A program made the translations under genes and the position numbers. The notes below the pieces were generated by a model, which was given only the letters and a program-made list of their open reading frames with translations, searched no databases and had not been told where the DNA came from. A stretch of 64,000 bases of DNA, taken from the NCBI RefSeq assembly GCF_003121625.1, contig NZ_QDDJ01000010.1, positions 1-64,000 on the forward strand, written 5' to 3'. The stretch's first letter is position 1; the number at the start of each line of letters is the position of its first letter. This DNA is from Ornithinimicrobium cavernae. GTDB lineage: Bacteria > Actinomycetota > Actinomycetes > Actinomycetales > Dermatophilaceae. Shown one piece after another: positions 17,285-26,316 of the stretch.

Positions 17285-19314
17285 GCCAGCGCCTGCATGT
17301 GGGCCAGCTGGGCGTTCGTCGCCGCGCCGCCGTGCCCGCCCTCGATGTTCTCGTAGTAGGTGACGTCCTTGCCGCCGGCCAGCATCCGGGCCGCCATCTT
17401 GCGGGCGTGCCCGGGGTGGACCCGGTCGTCCCGCGTCGAGGTGGTGAACAGCACCGGCGGGTAGTCCCGGTCGGTCTCGACCAGGTGGTAGGGGCTGAAC
17501 GTCCGGATGAACTCCCACTCCTCCGGGAGGTCCGGGTCGCCGTACTCGGCCATCCACGACGCGCCCGCGAGCAGGTGGGAGTACCTCCTCATGTCCAGCA
17601 GCGGGACCTGGACGACCACGGCCCCGAACAGCTCCGGGTACTGCGTGAGCATGTTGCCCGTGAGCAGCCCACCGTTCGACCCGCCCTGCACGCCCAGCCG
17701 CTGCGGCGTGGTGACGCCGCTGTCGACGAGGTCGCGAGCGACGGCCGAGAGGTCCTCGTAGGCGCGGTGGCGCCTCTCCCGCAGCGCCGCCTGGTGCCAG
17801 CCCGGGCCGTACTCACCGCCCCCGCGGATGTTGGCCAGGGCATAGGCACCGCCCCGCTCCAGCCAGGCGGCACCGAGCCCTCCGGAGTAGGACGGGGTGA
17901 GCGAGACCTCGAAGCCCCCGTAGCCGTAGAGCAGGGTCGGTGTGGTCCCGTCGGCCGGCAGGTCCTCCCGGTGCACGAGGAAGTAGGGCACCCGGGTCCC
18001 GTCCGCGGAGGTGACGAACCGCTGCTCGGCGACCAGGCCCGTGGGGTCGAAGAAGCTCGGCATCGCCCGGAGCGGCTCCGGCACCCGGCCCGTCGACACG
18101 TCCGCGATCCCCAGGGTCGTGGGCGTCAGGAAGTCGGTGGTCCAGACCCACACGGCGTCCGAGGTCACCCGGTCCACGGCCGCGACCTGGGTCGTGCCCA
18201 CCTCGGGCGCGCCGGGGAACGGCGCCGACGTGAAGCCGTCCGCCCCCGGGGTGAGCACCTGCAGCCGGTTGGTGACGTCCTCCAGCACGTTGAGGACCAG
18301 GTGCCCCCGGGTCCAGGTGTAGCCGGCCAGCGAGCTGGTCGGGGTGGGCGCGAAGAGCACCTCCAGGTCCCTTGACCCGGCCAGGAACTGAGCCAGCCGT
18401 ATGCCGAGGAGCGAGCCTGCCGCATACGTCACCTGCTCCGGGGTCCAGTCATCCCTCAGCTCCACGGTCAGCCACTCCCGGACCACCCCGACCCGCGCCG
18501 AGTCCGGCACGTCGATCAGCACGAGGCTGCCGTCACCGTCCAGCAGGTAGGTCCGGCTGGTGTAGAAGGTGAGGGCACGGTGGACCAGGTCCCGCTCGTG
18601 GCCCGGCGTCTGGTCGTGCGAGGCGGCGACGGCGATGTCGGTCGCCTCACCCTCGAAGACCACCTCCGCCTCCTCGATCGGGGTGCCCCGCCGCCAGCGA
18701 CGCGCGGTCCTGGGGTAGCCGCTGTCGGTCAGGCTCCCGGGGCCGGTGTCGGTCATCAGGAAGAGCGTGTCCTCGTCGATCCAGGAGACGCTGCCCTTGG
18801 CCTCCGGCCGGTGGAAGCCGTCGACGACGAACTCCTTGGTGTGCAGGTCGAACTCGCGGGAGACGTCGGCGTCGGCGCCACCGCGGGACAGCTCGACCAT
18901 CGCCAGCCGGTGGTCGTCGTCCGCGCTGCCGCGGCTGCGCCGCAGCACGGTCGCCCCGTGCCAGACCCAGTTCTCGCCCTCCGCACGCCCGAGCTCGTCC
19001 AGGTCCAGGACCGTCTCCCAGTCCGGCTCCTCAGTGCGGTAGGAGTCCAGGGTGGTGCGCCGCCAGACCCCGCGCTCGTGCCGGGCGTCCTTCCAGAAGT
19101 TGTAGTAGTGCTCGCCGATCCTGGTCAGGTCCGGGATCTTGGCCTCGGAGTCGAGCATCGCCAGGATCCGGTCGCGGGTGGCCCCGAACTCCGGCGTGGC
19201 CGCGATCCGGGCCGCCTCACCCGCGTTGCGCTCCCGCACCCAGGCCAGCTGCTCGGCCCCCTCGACGTCCTCGAGCCAGGCGTGCTCGTCCGTGCTGTTC
19301 TCGACCGTGTCCAC
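17248..19314 (-). CDS. S9A prolyl oligopeptidase family protein
   Basis: The 688-residue cytoplasmic protein has a seven-bladed propeller (about 70-400) followed by an alpha/beta-hydrolase domain. The nucleophile elbow is Gly-Gly-Ser-Asn-Gly-Gly. The S9A motif Asn-Ile-Arg-Gly-Gly-Gly-Glu-Tyr-Gly lies upstream of it, and the catalytic His is in Gly-Gly-His-Gly-Gly near the C-terminus. Such enzymes cleave short peptides after proline. No signal peptide is seen. The GTG at 19314 was preferred because it starts just before the conserved Glu-His-Ala-Trp-Leu-Glu-Asp segment; an upstream in-frame extension to 19398 would overlap the divergent ABC gene by 6 bases. Confidence 0.92.
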   Translation of the reverse strand: MDTVENSTDEHAWLEDVEGAEQLAWVRERNAGEAARIAATPEFGATRDRILAMLDSEAKIPDLTRIGEHYYNFWKDARHERGVWRRTTLDSYRTEEPDWETVLDLDELGRAEGENWVWHGATVLRRSRGSADDDHRLAMVELSRGGADADVSREFDLHTKEFVVDGFHRPEAKGSVSWIDEDTLFLMTDTGPGSLTDSGYPRTARRWRRGTPIEEAEVVFEGEATDIAVAASHDQTPGHERDLVHRALTFYTSRTYLLDGDGSLVLIDVPDSARVGVVREWLTVELRDDWTPEQVTYAAGSLLGIRLAQFLAGSRDLEVLFAPTPTSSLAGYTWTRGHLVLNVLEDVTNRLQVLTPGADGFTSAPFPGAPEVGTTQVAAVDRVTSDAVWVWTTDFLTPTTLGIADVSTGRVPEPLRAMPSFFDPTGLVAEQRFVTSADGTRVPYFLVHREDLPADGTTPTLLYGYGGFEVSLTPSYSGGLGAAWLERGGAYALANIRGGGEYGPGWHQAALRERRHRAYEDLSAVARDLVDSGVTTPQRLGVQGGSNGGLLTGNMLTQYPELFGAVVVQVPLLDMRRYSHLLAGASWMAEYGDPDLPEEWEFIRTFSPYHLVETDRDYPPVLFTTSTRDDRVHPGHARKMAARMLAGGKDVTYYENIEGGHGGAATNAQLAHMQALAYRFLAERLGLD

Positions 19315-19392
19315 CCGGTCAGCGTAGGCGCTCGCTCCCGCCGCAAAACCGGTGGTCCGCGGTCTCCGCGGAGCCGTACCCTTGACCAAGCC

Positions 19393-21336
19393 ATGCAAGA
19401 CTTCCCGCCCGAAATCCGGGCCTATTCAGCACGCGACGCCGCCGCGCCGGACACCCGCAGCCCGAGGCACTTCCTCTGGTGGGTGGTCCGGCTCGAGGGG
19501 ACCCTCGCGCTGGTCGGTGTCGGCATCGCCCTGGTGTGGATGCTGCCCCAGGTCCTCGGGCCCTGGCTGGTCGGCCACGCCATCGACGACGGGATCGTCG
19601 CGGGTGACTCCGGCGCGACGCTGCAGTGGGTGCTGGCGCTGCTGGTGGTCACGGTGCTGGGCGGCCTGAGCGGCACCGTCTACCACACGGTCATCGTGCG
19701 GGAGTGGCTCGTGGCGCTCTACGGCACCACCAAGCTGGTCACCCGCAAGACGCTGCAGCTCGGGCACGTGCTGCCGCGCCGAACCCCCACCGGTGAGGTG
19801 CTCTCGGTGGCGGGCAGCGACAGCGACCAGTTCGGCGGTTTCATGGAGATCGTCACCCGGGCCTTCTCCGAGCTCATCGCCTTCCTCTGTGTCGCCGCGA
19901 TCGTGATCTCGATCAGCCCGACCATGGGGCTGCTCGTGCTGCTGTCCGCGCCCCTGCTCGTGCTCGTCGGCTCCCCCCTGCTGCGCCCCATGCAGCGCTG
20001 GCAGGGCATCGAGCGCTCCCGCAACTCCGAGCTCACCTCGATGGCCACCGACATCGTCGGCGGGCTGCGGATCCTGCGGGGCATCGGTGGTGAGGACACC
20101 TTCGGTGGCAACTACGCCCGGCAGTCCCAGCGCGTGCGCCAGTCGGGCGTCTCCGCCGGCGCCTGGCAGGCGGCGGTCGAGGGCGTGGGTGTGCTGCTCA
20201 GCGGCGGGTTCGTCGTCGCGCTGATGTGGGTCGGCGTCCGTGAGGTCGTCCAGGCCCGGCTGAGCGTCGGCGAGCTGGTCAGCGTCCTGGGCTACGGCCT
20301 GTTCCTGATCCAGCCGATGCGCACCTTCGTGGAGTTCGCCCAGAAGATGACCCGCTCGGTGGTGGCCGCGCGTAAGGCCATCGCGGTGCTGGAGCAGCGC
20401 CCCCCGTGGATCGAGCCGGTAGAGGCCGCGACGCTCCCCGTCGGCGCACCGATCACCGACGACGCCTCCGGCCTGGTGGTCCGGCCGGGACGGCTCACCA
20501 TGGTCGTGACCGGTGTCCCCGACGACTCCGCTGCCCTGGCCGACCGGCTGGGGCGCTACCTGCCCGAGGAGCAGGACGCCCAGGTCAGCCTGGAGCTGCC
20601 CGAGGAGATGAAGGGGCGCGGCGCCCGGCGGGAGCGGGCCCGTCGCCTGATCGCCCGCGCCGAGCAGGCCGTCCGCGACGAGGAGCGCGCCAGGCGCGCC
20701 TGGGGCGTGCGGGTGGGCGACGTCGACCTCGCCGCCGTGCCGCTGGACGAGGTGCGCTCGCGCATCCTGGTGAGCGACACCAAGCCGCACGTCTTCGCCG
20801 GCACGCTCCGTTCGGCGATCGACCCGCACCGCAGGCTGAGCCGTGAGGGCGCCGAGGCCGTCCTGTGGGCCGCCTCCGCCGAGGACGTCTTCGACGCCGT
20901 CCCGGGCGGCTGGGCCGGCGAGCTCGACGAGCGCGGCCGCGGCCTGTCCGGCGGCCAGCGCCAGCGGCTCGTGCTCGCGCGGGCGCTCGCGGCCGACCCG
21001 GAGGTGCTCGTGCTGGTCGAGCCCACCTCGGCTGTCGATGCGCACACCGAGGCCCGGATCGCCGAGCGCCTCGGCAGCGCGCGGGAGGGGCGCACCACCG
21101 TGGTGATGACGGCCTCGCCGCTGCTGCTGCACCACGCCGACGAGGTCGTGCTGCTCCAGGACGGTCTGGTGACCGCCCACGGGACGCACGCCGACCTCCT
21201 CGCCGGCAACGCGGCATACCGCTCGGTCGTCGTGCGTGGCGAGGAGGCCGCCACGGTCGACCGGCCCGAGCAGGACGCGAGCCCGCCCGAGGCCCACCGC
21301 ACGATGACCCGACCCGCGCCACAGGAGGTGTTGTGA
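19393..21336 (+). CDS. Heterodimeric ABC exporter half-transporter with degenerate ATP site (subunit A)
   Basis: The 647-residue protein is a TMD-NBD fusion with six membrane helices (about 25-320). In the NBD the signature loop is intact (Leu518-Ser-Gly-Gly-Gln522). The Walker A site has decayed to Thr-Gly-Val-Pro-Asp-Asp-Ser around 373-379, with no Gly-Lys-Ser/Thr. The Walker B Asp is Val542, although Glu543 is kept. About 55 charged residues rich in Arg and Glu (about 395-450) are inserted after Walker A. It therefore cannot bind ATP in its own Walker site and must work with subunit B, which overlaps it by four bases. The substrate is unknown. Confidence 0.92.
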   Translation: MQDFPPEIRAYSARDAAAPDTRSPRHFLWWVVRLEGTLALVGVGIALVWMLPQVLGPWLVGHAIDDGIVAGDSGATLQWVLALLVVTVLGGLSGTVYHTVIVREWLVALYGTTKLVTRKTLQLGHVLPRRTPTGEVLSVAGSDSDQFGGFMEIVTRAFSELIAFLCVAAIVISISPTMGLLVLLSAPLLVLVGSPLLRPMQRWQGIERSRNSELTSMATDIVGGLRILRGIGGEDTFGGNYARQSQRVRQSGVSAGAWQAAVEGVGVLLSGGFVVALMWVGVREVVQARLSVGELVSVLGYGLFLIQPMRTFVEFAQKMTRSVVAARKAIAVLEQRPPWIEPVEAATLPVGAPITDDASGLVVRPGRLTMVVTGVPDDSAALADRLGRYLPEEQDAQVSLELPEEMKGRGARRERARRLIARAEQAVRDEERARRAWGVRVGDVDLAAVPLDEVRSRILVSDTKPHVFAGTLRSAIDPHRRLSREGAEAVLWAASAEDVFDAVPGGWAGELDERGRGLSGGQRQRLVLARALAADPEVLVLVEPTSAVDAHTEARIAERLGSAREGRTTVVMTASPLLLHHADEVVLLQDGLVTAHGTHADLLAGNAAYRSVVVRGEEAATVDRPEQDASPPEAHRTMTRPAPQEVL

Positions 21337-23300
21337 GCACCACACAGATGCCACTCCTGCCGCCGGACCTGGTGGCGGAGTCGGCGCGCACCTGGGACGA
21401 GGCCGACCGGCGCGGCCCCGCCGTGCCCGAGGAGCTCGTCCCGCCCGTCTCGGCGAGCCTGGCCGAGCGGGCCGCGGCCATGCGCCGGCGCCACCTGCTG
21501 CGCGAGCAGCGGGCGGCCGAGTTCGTCGCCGACACGATGAACGCGACCAAGGGGCTGCCGATCGCGCGTCCCCGGCAGGTCGTGCGGTTCGTCGGCGGGC
21601 TGCTCGGCGAGCGCCGCCTGTGGGTGGTCGCCGTGGTCCTGGGCAACGCGCTCGCCGCGGTGGCCGGGCTGCTCGTGCCGTGGTGGCTGGGGCGGCTGGT
21701 CGACAGCACTGTGGCCGACGTCGAGGCCGGGCGCACCAGCGCCGCGCTCGCGACGGCCGACTCGGTGGCCCTGCTGGTCGCCGGGATCGTCGTGCTACAG
21801 GCGCTCCTGACCTTCGGGGCGAAGGCGTCCGCCGCCGTGCTGGGCCAGGGCATCCTGGCCTCGGCGCGGGAGTACGTCGTGCGCGCCATCCTGCGGCTGC
21901 CGCTGTCCCGGGTCGAGTCCGCCAGCTCCGGCGACCTGGTCACCCGCGTGACCCGCGACGTCGGGACCATGAGCGAGAGCGTGCGGTGGGCCCTGCCGCA
22001 GGTGATCGTGGCCGGCACCTCGGTCGTGGCCACGCTCGCCGCGATGATCGCCAACAGCCTGGTCCTGGCCCTGCCCTCCCTCGTGCTGCTGGCGGTGTCC
22101 CTCGTCCAGGTGCGCCGCTACATGCGGCGCGCCCCGAACGGCTACCTGACCGAGGGCGGCACCTACTCGCGGATCAACACCCACCTCACCGAGACCGTCG
22201 AGGGCGCCCGCACGGTCGAGGCCCTGGGCGTCGGCGCGCAGCGGCTGCGGATCGGCGACGACGACATCGAGGTGTCCGCGCAGGCCGAGCGCTACGGCAT
22301 GACGCTGCGCAACCTGCTGTTCCTGGTGATGGATCTGGCCTTCAGCCTGCCGCGGGTCCTGGTGCTGCTGGTCGGTGCCATCGGCTACACCCAGGGCTGG
22401 GCGAGCCTGGGCGAGATCACCACGGCGATCCTCTACACCGAGGCCCTCTGGGGCCCGTTCGACATGCTCGTGCACACGGCCGACCAGGTGCAGGTCGGCG
22501 TCGCCTCGACCACCCGCCTGCTCGGCATCGCAACCGTGCCGCCGGACCGCGACGAGGGCACGGACGAGCCGGCCGGCGCGCGGCTGGTCGGCTCCGACCT
22601 GCGCTACGCCTACCGCCCCGGACACGACGTGCTGCACGGCATCGACCTGACCCTGGAGCCCGGTGAGCGGCTTGCCATCGTCGGCCCGAGCGGCTCGGGC
22701 AAGTCCACGCTGGGGCGTCTGCTGGCCGGCATCCACGGCCCGCGCACCGGCGCGGTCACCGTCGGCGGGGTCGAGCTCACCAGGCTGCCCCTGGACCAGC
22801 TGCGCACAGAGGTGGCGCTCGTCACCCAGGAGCACCACGTGTTCATCGGCAGCGTGCGCGACAACATCGTGCTCGCGCGCGAGGGCTCGACCGACGCGGA
22901 GGTGGAGTCGGCCCTGCGCGCCGTCGACGCCTGGCACTGGGTGGAGCGCCTCCCGGAGGGGCTGGACTCCAGGATCGGCTCCGGCGCCCAGGACCTGACG
23001 CCCGGCCAGGCGCAGCAGGTGGCGCTGGCGCGGCTCATCCTCGCCGACCCGCACACGATCGTCCTGGACGAGGCCACCTCGCTCATCGACCCGCGCACCG
23101 CCCGGCACCTGGAGGGCTCGATGAACGCCCTGCTCTCCGAGCGGACCGTCGTCGCGATCGCGCACCGGCTGCACACCGCCCACGACGCCGACCGGATCGC
23201 GGTCGTCATCGACGGGAGGGTCGCGGAGCTGGGCAGCCACGACGAGCTGGTCGCCCTCGACGGTGAGTACGCCGCGCTCTGGCGGGCCTGGACCACCTAA
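21333..23300 (+). CDS. Heterodimeric ABC exporter half-transporter with active Walker site (subunit B)
   Basis: The 655-residue TMD-NBD protein begins GTG at 21333 (overlap GTGA; AGGAGGT upstream). It has a charged N-terminal extension of about 85 residues, six membrane helices and an NBD. Walker A Gly-Pro-Ser-Gly-Ser-Gly-Lys457-Ser is intact, and Walker B has Asp579-Glu580. The signature, normally LSGGQ, is degraded to Leu555-Thr-Pro-Gly-Gln559. Together with subunit A this gives one complete composite ATP site (B Walker plus A signature) and one dead site. That asymmetry is known from heterodimeric exporters such as TmrAB and BmrCD, although there the dead site usually keeps its Walker A lysine. 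Confidence 0.93.
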   Translation: MSTTQMPLLPPDLVAESARTWDEADRRGPAVPEELVPPVSASLAERAAAMRRRHLLREQRAAEFVADTMNATKGLPIARPRQVVRFVGGLLGERRLWVVAVVLGNALAAVAGLLVPWWLGRLVDSTVADVEAGRTSAALATADSVALLVAGIVVLQALLTFGAKASAAVLGQGILASAREYVVRAILRLPLSRVESASSGDLVTRVTRDVGTMSESVRWALPQVIVAGTSVVATLAAMIANSLVLALPSLVLLAVSLVQVRRYMRRAPNGYLTEGGTYSRINTHLTETVEGARTVEALGVGAQRLRIGDDDIEVSAQAERYGMTLRNLLFLVMDLAFSLPRVLVLLVGAIGYTQGWASLGEITTAILYTEALWGPFDMLVHTADQVQVGVASTTRLLGIATVPPDRDEGTDEPAGARLVGSDLRYAYRPGHDVLHGIDLTLEPGERLAIVGPSGSGKSTLGRLLAGIHGPRTGAVTVGGVELTRLPLDQLRTEVALVTQEHHVFIGSVRDNIVLAREGSTDAEVESALRAVDAWHWVERLPEGLDSRIGSGAQDLTPGQAQQVALARLILADPHTIVLDEATSLIDPRTARHLEGSMNALLSERTVVAIAHRLHTAHDADRIAVVIDGRVAELGSHDELVALDGEYAALWRAWTT

Positions 23301-23319
23301 CCGACTGTCCGCAGCGGCG

Positions 23320-23610
23320 TCATCCGATCTGCGCGTCGACCAGGTCCAGTTCCTCCAGGAGCGGCTCCGGAGGCATCTGCGTGAGGCCGGACGCCCTCAG
23401 GACCGAGTGGACGGCGGGGATGACCCGATCCTTGCGGAACTCGCGGCAGGCGGACTCGGACTCCCAGACCTCGAGGTGTCGCAGACCGGACTCGCTGCGC
23501 ACCACGAGGTGGGCAAGCATGCCGGCGGCCGGCTCATCACCGATGAGCCGGCGCACTTCGTGGTACATCTCGACACTGGCAGGAACTTCGTAGGAGCATG
23601 CGTACGACAT
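23320..23610 (-). CDS. Small ABM-like (dimeric alpha-beta barrel) protein
   Basis: The 96-residue soluble protein has the strand-helix-strand rhythm of antibiotic-biosynthesis-monooxygenase-like barrels: Leu-Val-Val-Arg-Ser-Glu-Ser-Gly-Leu-Arg-His-Leu-Glu-Val-Trp-Glu-Ser, then an Arg-rich helix and Val-Ile-Pro-Ala-Val. No catalytic residues are diagnostic, so it may be an enzyme or only a binding protein. It is divergent from a TetR regulator across a 61-bp gap with a palindrome, so it is probably that regulator's target. It is convergent with the ABC subunit B gene. Confidence 0.75.
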   Translation of the reverse strand: MSYACSYEVPASVEMYHEVRRLIGDEPAAGMLAHLVVRSESGLRHLEVWESESACREFRKDRVIPAVHSVLRASGLTQMPPEPLLEELDLVDAQIG

Positions 23611-23635
23611 GGTGAGACCTCCTGGGAGAGTTTAG

Positions 23636-23651
23636 GTAGAGTTACCTCTAC
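23636..23651. promoter_or_regulatory. Inverted repeat GTAGAG-N4-CTCTAC, likely TetR operator
   Basis: Perfect 6-bp arms separated by TTAC lie between the divergent ABM-like gene (start 23610) and TetR gene (start about 23672). An overlapping AGGTA/TACCT pair strengthens the symmetry. The location suggests that the TetR protein binds here to control both itself and the ABM-like gene. Confidence 0.65.
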
Positions 23652-23671
23652 TGAAATGAGTGTGCACCTGA

Positions 23672-24319
23672 TTGGAGAGGCCCGTCAAGACCACACGCAC
23701 CTACGACGGTTCGCGGCGCCGAGAGCTCGCGCGGCACAACCGCACGGTCATGGTGAGGAGCGCCACGGCCCTCTTCCTCGAGCGGGGTTTCGCGGCGACG
23801 ACCATCGCCGACGTCGCCAGGGCCTCAGGGGCCTCGGTCCAGAACGTCTACAAGGTGTTCCGGAACAAGGTCGGGCTGGCCAAGGCGGTCTTCGACCTCG
23901 CGATCGCGGGAGACGACGAGGAGGTGCCGATGGTCGAGCGCCCGTCACTGCTCAGGGTGCGCGACGAACCAGATCCGCGTCGCAAGCTCACGTACTACGG
24001 CGAGCACCTCGCCCTCGTCGCGCCCCGCCACGTTCCCTTTCAGCTCGTGATCCTCGACGCGGCAGCGAGCGACCCTGACGCGGCCAGCGTGTGGGAACAG
24101 CTCCAGGACGAACGACTCAGGGGGATGAGCATGTTCGCCGCAGACCTCGACGCGCGCGGTCACCTTCGGGCCGATGTGACAGCGAGCGACGCGCGGGACG
24201 TGTTGTGGACCTACAACTCCGCGGAGCTCTATCGGCTGTTGGTGATCGAGAGGGGCTGGTCACCCGAGCGCTACGGCAGTTGGGTCGCGCAGGCGCTGAT
24301 CGCCGCCCTGCTGCCGTAG
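23672..24319 (+). CDS. TetR family transcriptional regulator
   Basis: The 215-residue protein has an N-terminal HTH (about 25-70: Leu-Phe-Leu-Glu-Arg-Gly-Phe-Ala-Ala-Thr-Thr-Ile-Ala-Asp-Val-Ala, then Ser-Val-Gln-Asn-Val-Tyr-Lys-Val-Phe) and a helical ligand-binding domain. The ligand is unknown. The start is uncertain: TTG at 23672 is the only in-frame initiator before the HTH with room for the basic N-terminus, and no strong ribosome site is visible. The likely target is the divergent ABM-like gene, via the palindrome between them. Confidence 0.88.
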   Translation: MERPVKTTRTYDGSRRRELARHNRTVMVRSATALFLERGFAATTIADVARASGASVQNVYKVFRNKVGLAKAVFDLAIAGDDEEVPMVERPSLLRVRDEPDPRRKLTYYGEHLALVAPRHVPFQLVILDAAASDPDAASVWEQLQDERLRGMSMFAADLDARGHLRADVTASDARDVLWTYNSAELYRLLVIERGWSPERYGSWVAQALIAALLP

Positions 24320-24380
24320 CTCGCGGGGCCTACGAGCACTCAGAACCAGCGCCCAGGCACCGGCACCTACGCTGGGGTCC

Positions 24381-24815
24381 ATGAGCTCCCTGCAACAGAT
24401 CCTGCTCGACCCCGCACGTCGACCGGCCGTCGTGGAGGCCCTGGTCGGCGTCGTCGACGCCGAGGTGGCCGGCACGTCCGGCATCGGCGGCCGGATCATC
24501 AAGACCGGGTATGCGGCGGTCACCCGGGTCGCGGACGGTTTCGTCGCCAGGGCGGTGAACACGCTGCTGCCGGACTTCGCGGCGGCGCTGGACCCGTTCT
24601 GGCAGGACAGGGGGGACCGTCCGTTCGGGGACGTACTGGTCGCCCACCGGGACGAGGCCGCCGAGGCTCTGCTCGCGGTCACCGACCGACGGGTGGGGGG
24701 CACCTCCCACGGGGCGGTCAAGAAGGTGTACGGCACCCTGCGCGGCAGGGCGAGGGAGAACGTCGTCGCCGCCCTCCCTCGCGTCGGTGCGGCGCTCGAG
24801 GCGCACGCCGCCTGA
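24381..24815 (+). CDS. DUF6918-like conserved protein, 144 aa
   Basis: This small helical soluble protein of unknown function is conserved in actinobacteria. It shows the pattern Leu-Leu-Asp-Pro-Ala-Arg-Arg-Pro-Ala-Val-Val-Glu at the start, Lys-Thr-Gly-Tyr-Ala-Ala-Val, then Leu-Leu-Pro-Asp-Phe-Ala-Ala-Ala-Leu-Asp-Pro-Phe-Trp in the middle and a basic Val-Tyr-Gly-Thr-Leu-Arg-Gly-Arg-Ala helix near the end. I recall this as DUF6918. Its stop directly abuts the stop of the convergent ABC-2 permease (24816). Confidence 0.75.
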   Translation: MSSLQQILLDPARRPAVVEALVGVVDAEVAGTSGIGGRIIKTGYAAVTRVADGFVARAVNTLLPDFAAALDPFWQDRGDRPFGDVLVAHRDEAAEALLAVTDRRVGGTSHGAVKKVYGTLRGRARENVVAALPRVGAALEAHAA

Positions 24816-25565
24816 TCAGTCGGTCTGCCGCCTGAGCGTGAAGGTCCCCAGGCCCAGCACCACGACTGCGATCGCGACCACGACCAGCAGGTCGGTCCAG
24901 GTGCCGGTGGCCACCTGTCCGTCGACCCCTGCCTGCACCCCCTTCATGGCGTCGATGGCATAGGTGAGCGGGAGGACCTCGGAGACGGCCCGCGCGAGGT
25001 CGGGCATGGTGTCGCGTGGGATGAACAGACCGCAGAGCAGGAGCTGTGGCAGGACGAGCGCCGGCATGAACTGCACCGCCTGGAACTCGGTCCGGGCGAA
25101 GGCGGAGACCGCCAGTCCCAGGGCCGTCCCGAGGAACGAGTCGGCCAGCGCGACCAGCAGCAGTGCCCACAGCGGCCCACCGACATCCATGCCCAGGAAG
25201 CCGACGCCCAGGCCGATGACCAGCGTGGCCTGGACGAGACAGACCGCGACCAGGGCGAGGGCGTAGCCGATGAGGATGTCGGCGCGCCCGGTCGGCATGG
25301 CGAGCATCCGCTCCAGGGTCCCGGCGGTGCGCTCCCGCAGCATCGTGATGGAGGTGACGATGAACATCACCGTGAACGGCATGAAGGCGATGAGCGCCGG
25401 ACCGAAGCTGTCGACCATGTCCCGGCCCGGCAGCTCGGAGAACACCCACCACAGCAGGAGCAGGATCAGGCACGGCACAAAGAGCATCAGCGCGACCGTG
25501 CGCGGGTCGCGTCGCAGCTGCTGGAGGACGCGCCGGGTCACGGCCAGGGTGATCCGGGGGGTCAT
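24816..25565 (-). CDS. ABC-2 type transporter permease, 249 aa
   Basis: The protein has six membrane helices. An ABC-2 motif follows the second helix (Arg-Glu-Arg-Thr-Ala-Gly-Thr-Leu-Glu-Arg-Met-Leu), and the fifth helix region contains Leu-Leu-Cys-Gly-Leu-Phe-Ile-Pro-Arg. This is the DrrB/YhhJ-like exporter family, moving drugs, lipids or polysaccharides outward. The ATG at 25565 overlaps the upstream ATPase stop by four bases, so the two form one transporter. The substrate is unknown. Confidence 0.92.
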   Translation of the reverse strand: MTPRITLAVTRRVLQQLRRDPRTVALMLFVPCLILLLLWWVFSELPGRDMVDSFGPALIAFMPFTVMFIVTSITMLRERTAGTLERMLAMPTGRADILIGYALALVAVCLVQATLVIGLGVGFLGMDVGGPLWALLLVALADSFLGTALGLAVSAFARTEFQAVQFMPALVLPQLLLCGLFIPRDTMPDLARAVSEVLPLTYAIDAMKGVQAGVDGQVATGTWTDLLVVVAIAVVVLGLGTFTLRRQTD

Positions 25566-26281
25566 GCCGCGACCTCGTCGATGAGGGCGAGGAAGGCCTG
25601 CTCGACGGTGTCGGCGCTGGTGCGCTCCCGCAGGCCAGCGGGTGTCCCGGTGGCCAGGACCCGGCCCGCCCGCAGCAGCGCGATCCGGTCACACCGCTCG
25701 GCCTCGTCCATCACGTGCGTGGAGACGAGCACCGCGGCTCCCGCGGCAGCGAGGGCCCGGAAGGTCCCCCACAGGGAGCGGCGGAGCACGGGGTCGAGCC
25801 CGACGGTGGGCTCGTCGAGCACGAGGAGGTCCGGGGAGCCCAGCAGCGCAGTGGCGAGCGAGACCCGCGACTGCTGCCCGCCGGACATGGAGCCCACCAC
25901 CTGGTCGCCCGCCTCAGCGAGGTCCACGGTCGCCAGCGCCGACTGCACCTCGTCGGGCCCCACGCCGAGGACGGCCCCGAAGAACTCCAGGTTCTGGCGC
26001 GCGGTGAGGTCGTCGTAGATCGACGGCGCCTGGGTCACATAGCCCACGCGCCCACGCACCGACGGGCTGCCCGCAGGTTGCCCCAGCACGGTGATCTCGC
26101 CGCGCACGTTCGCCTGCACCCCGACGATGGCCCGCATCAGCGTGGACTTCCCACCGCCCGAGGGCCCCACGATCCCCACCAGCTCGCCGGCCCCCACGGT
26201 GAGGTCGATGCCGTGCAACACCTCCGCGCCCCCGCGCGTCACTCGCAGGTCTGCGACCTCCACCACGTCGTCAGGTGCCAC
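25562..26281 (-). CDS. ABC exporter ATP-binding protein, 239 aa
   Basis: This is a compact ATPase with Walker A Gly-Pro-Ser-Gly-Gly-Gly-Lys-Ser-Thr, signature Met-Ser-Gly-Gly-Gln-Gln-Ser-Arg, Walker B Leu-Leu-Val-Leu-Asp-Glu-Pro-Thr-Val-Gly-Leu-Asp and switch His in Val-Ser-Thr-His-Val-Met. The GTG at 26281 has a strong GAGGAGGAG ribosome site five bases upstream, so it was preferred over the upstream extension. It is coupled to the ABC-2 permease by ATGA. It follows the PCD-VOC gene by 35 bases, so it may belong to the mfd transcript. Confidence 0.93.
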   Translation of the reverse strand: MAPDDVVEVADLRVTRGGAEVLHGIDLTVGAGELVGIVGPSGGGKSTLMRAIVGVQANVRGEITVLGQPAGSPSVRGRVGYVTQAPSIYDDLTARQNLEFFGAVLGVGPDEVQSALATVDLAEAGDQVVGSMSGGQQSRVSLATALLGSPDLLVLDEPTVGLDPVLRRSLWGTFRALAAAGAAVLVSTHVMDEAERCDRIALLRAGRVLATGTPAGLRERTSADTVEQAFLALIDEVAA

Positions 26282-26316
26282 AACTCCTCCTCGGACAGCA
26301 ACCGAACGACCCCACG

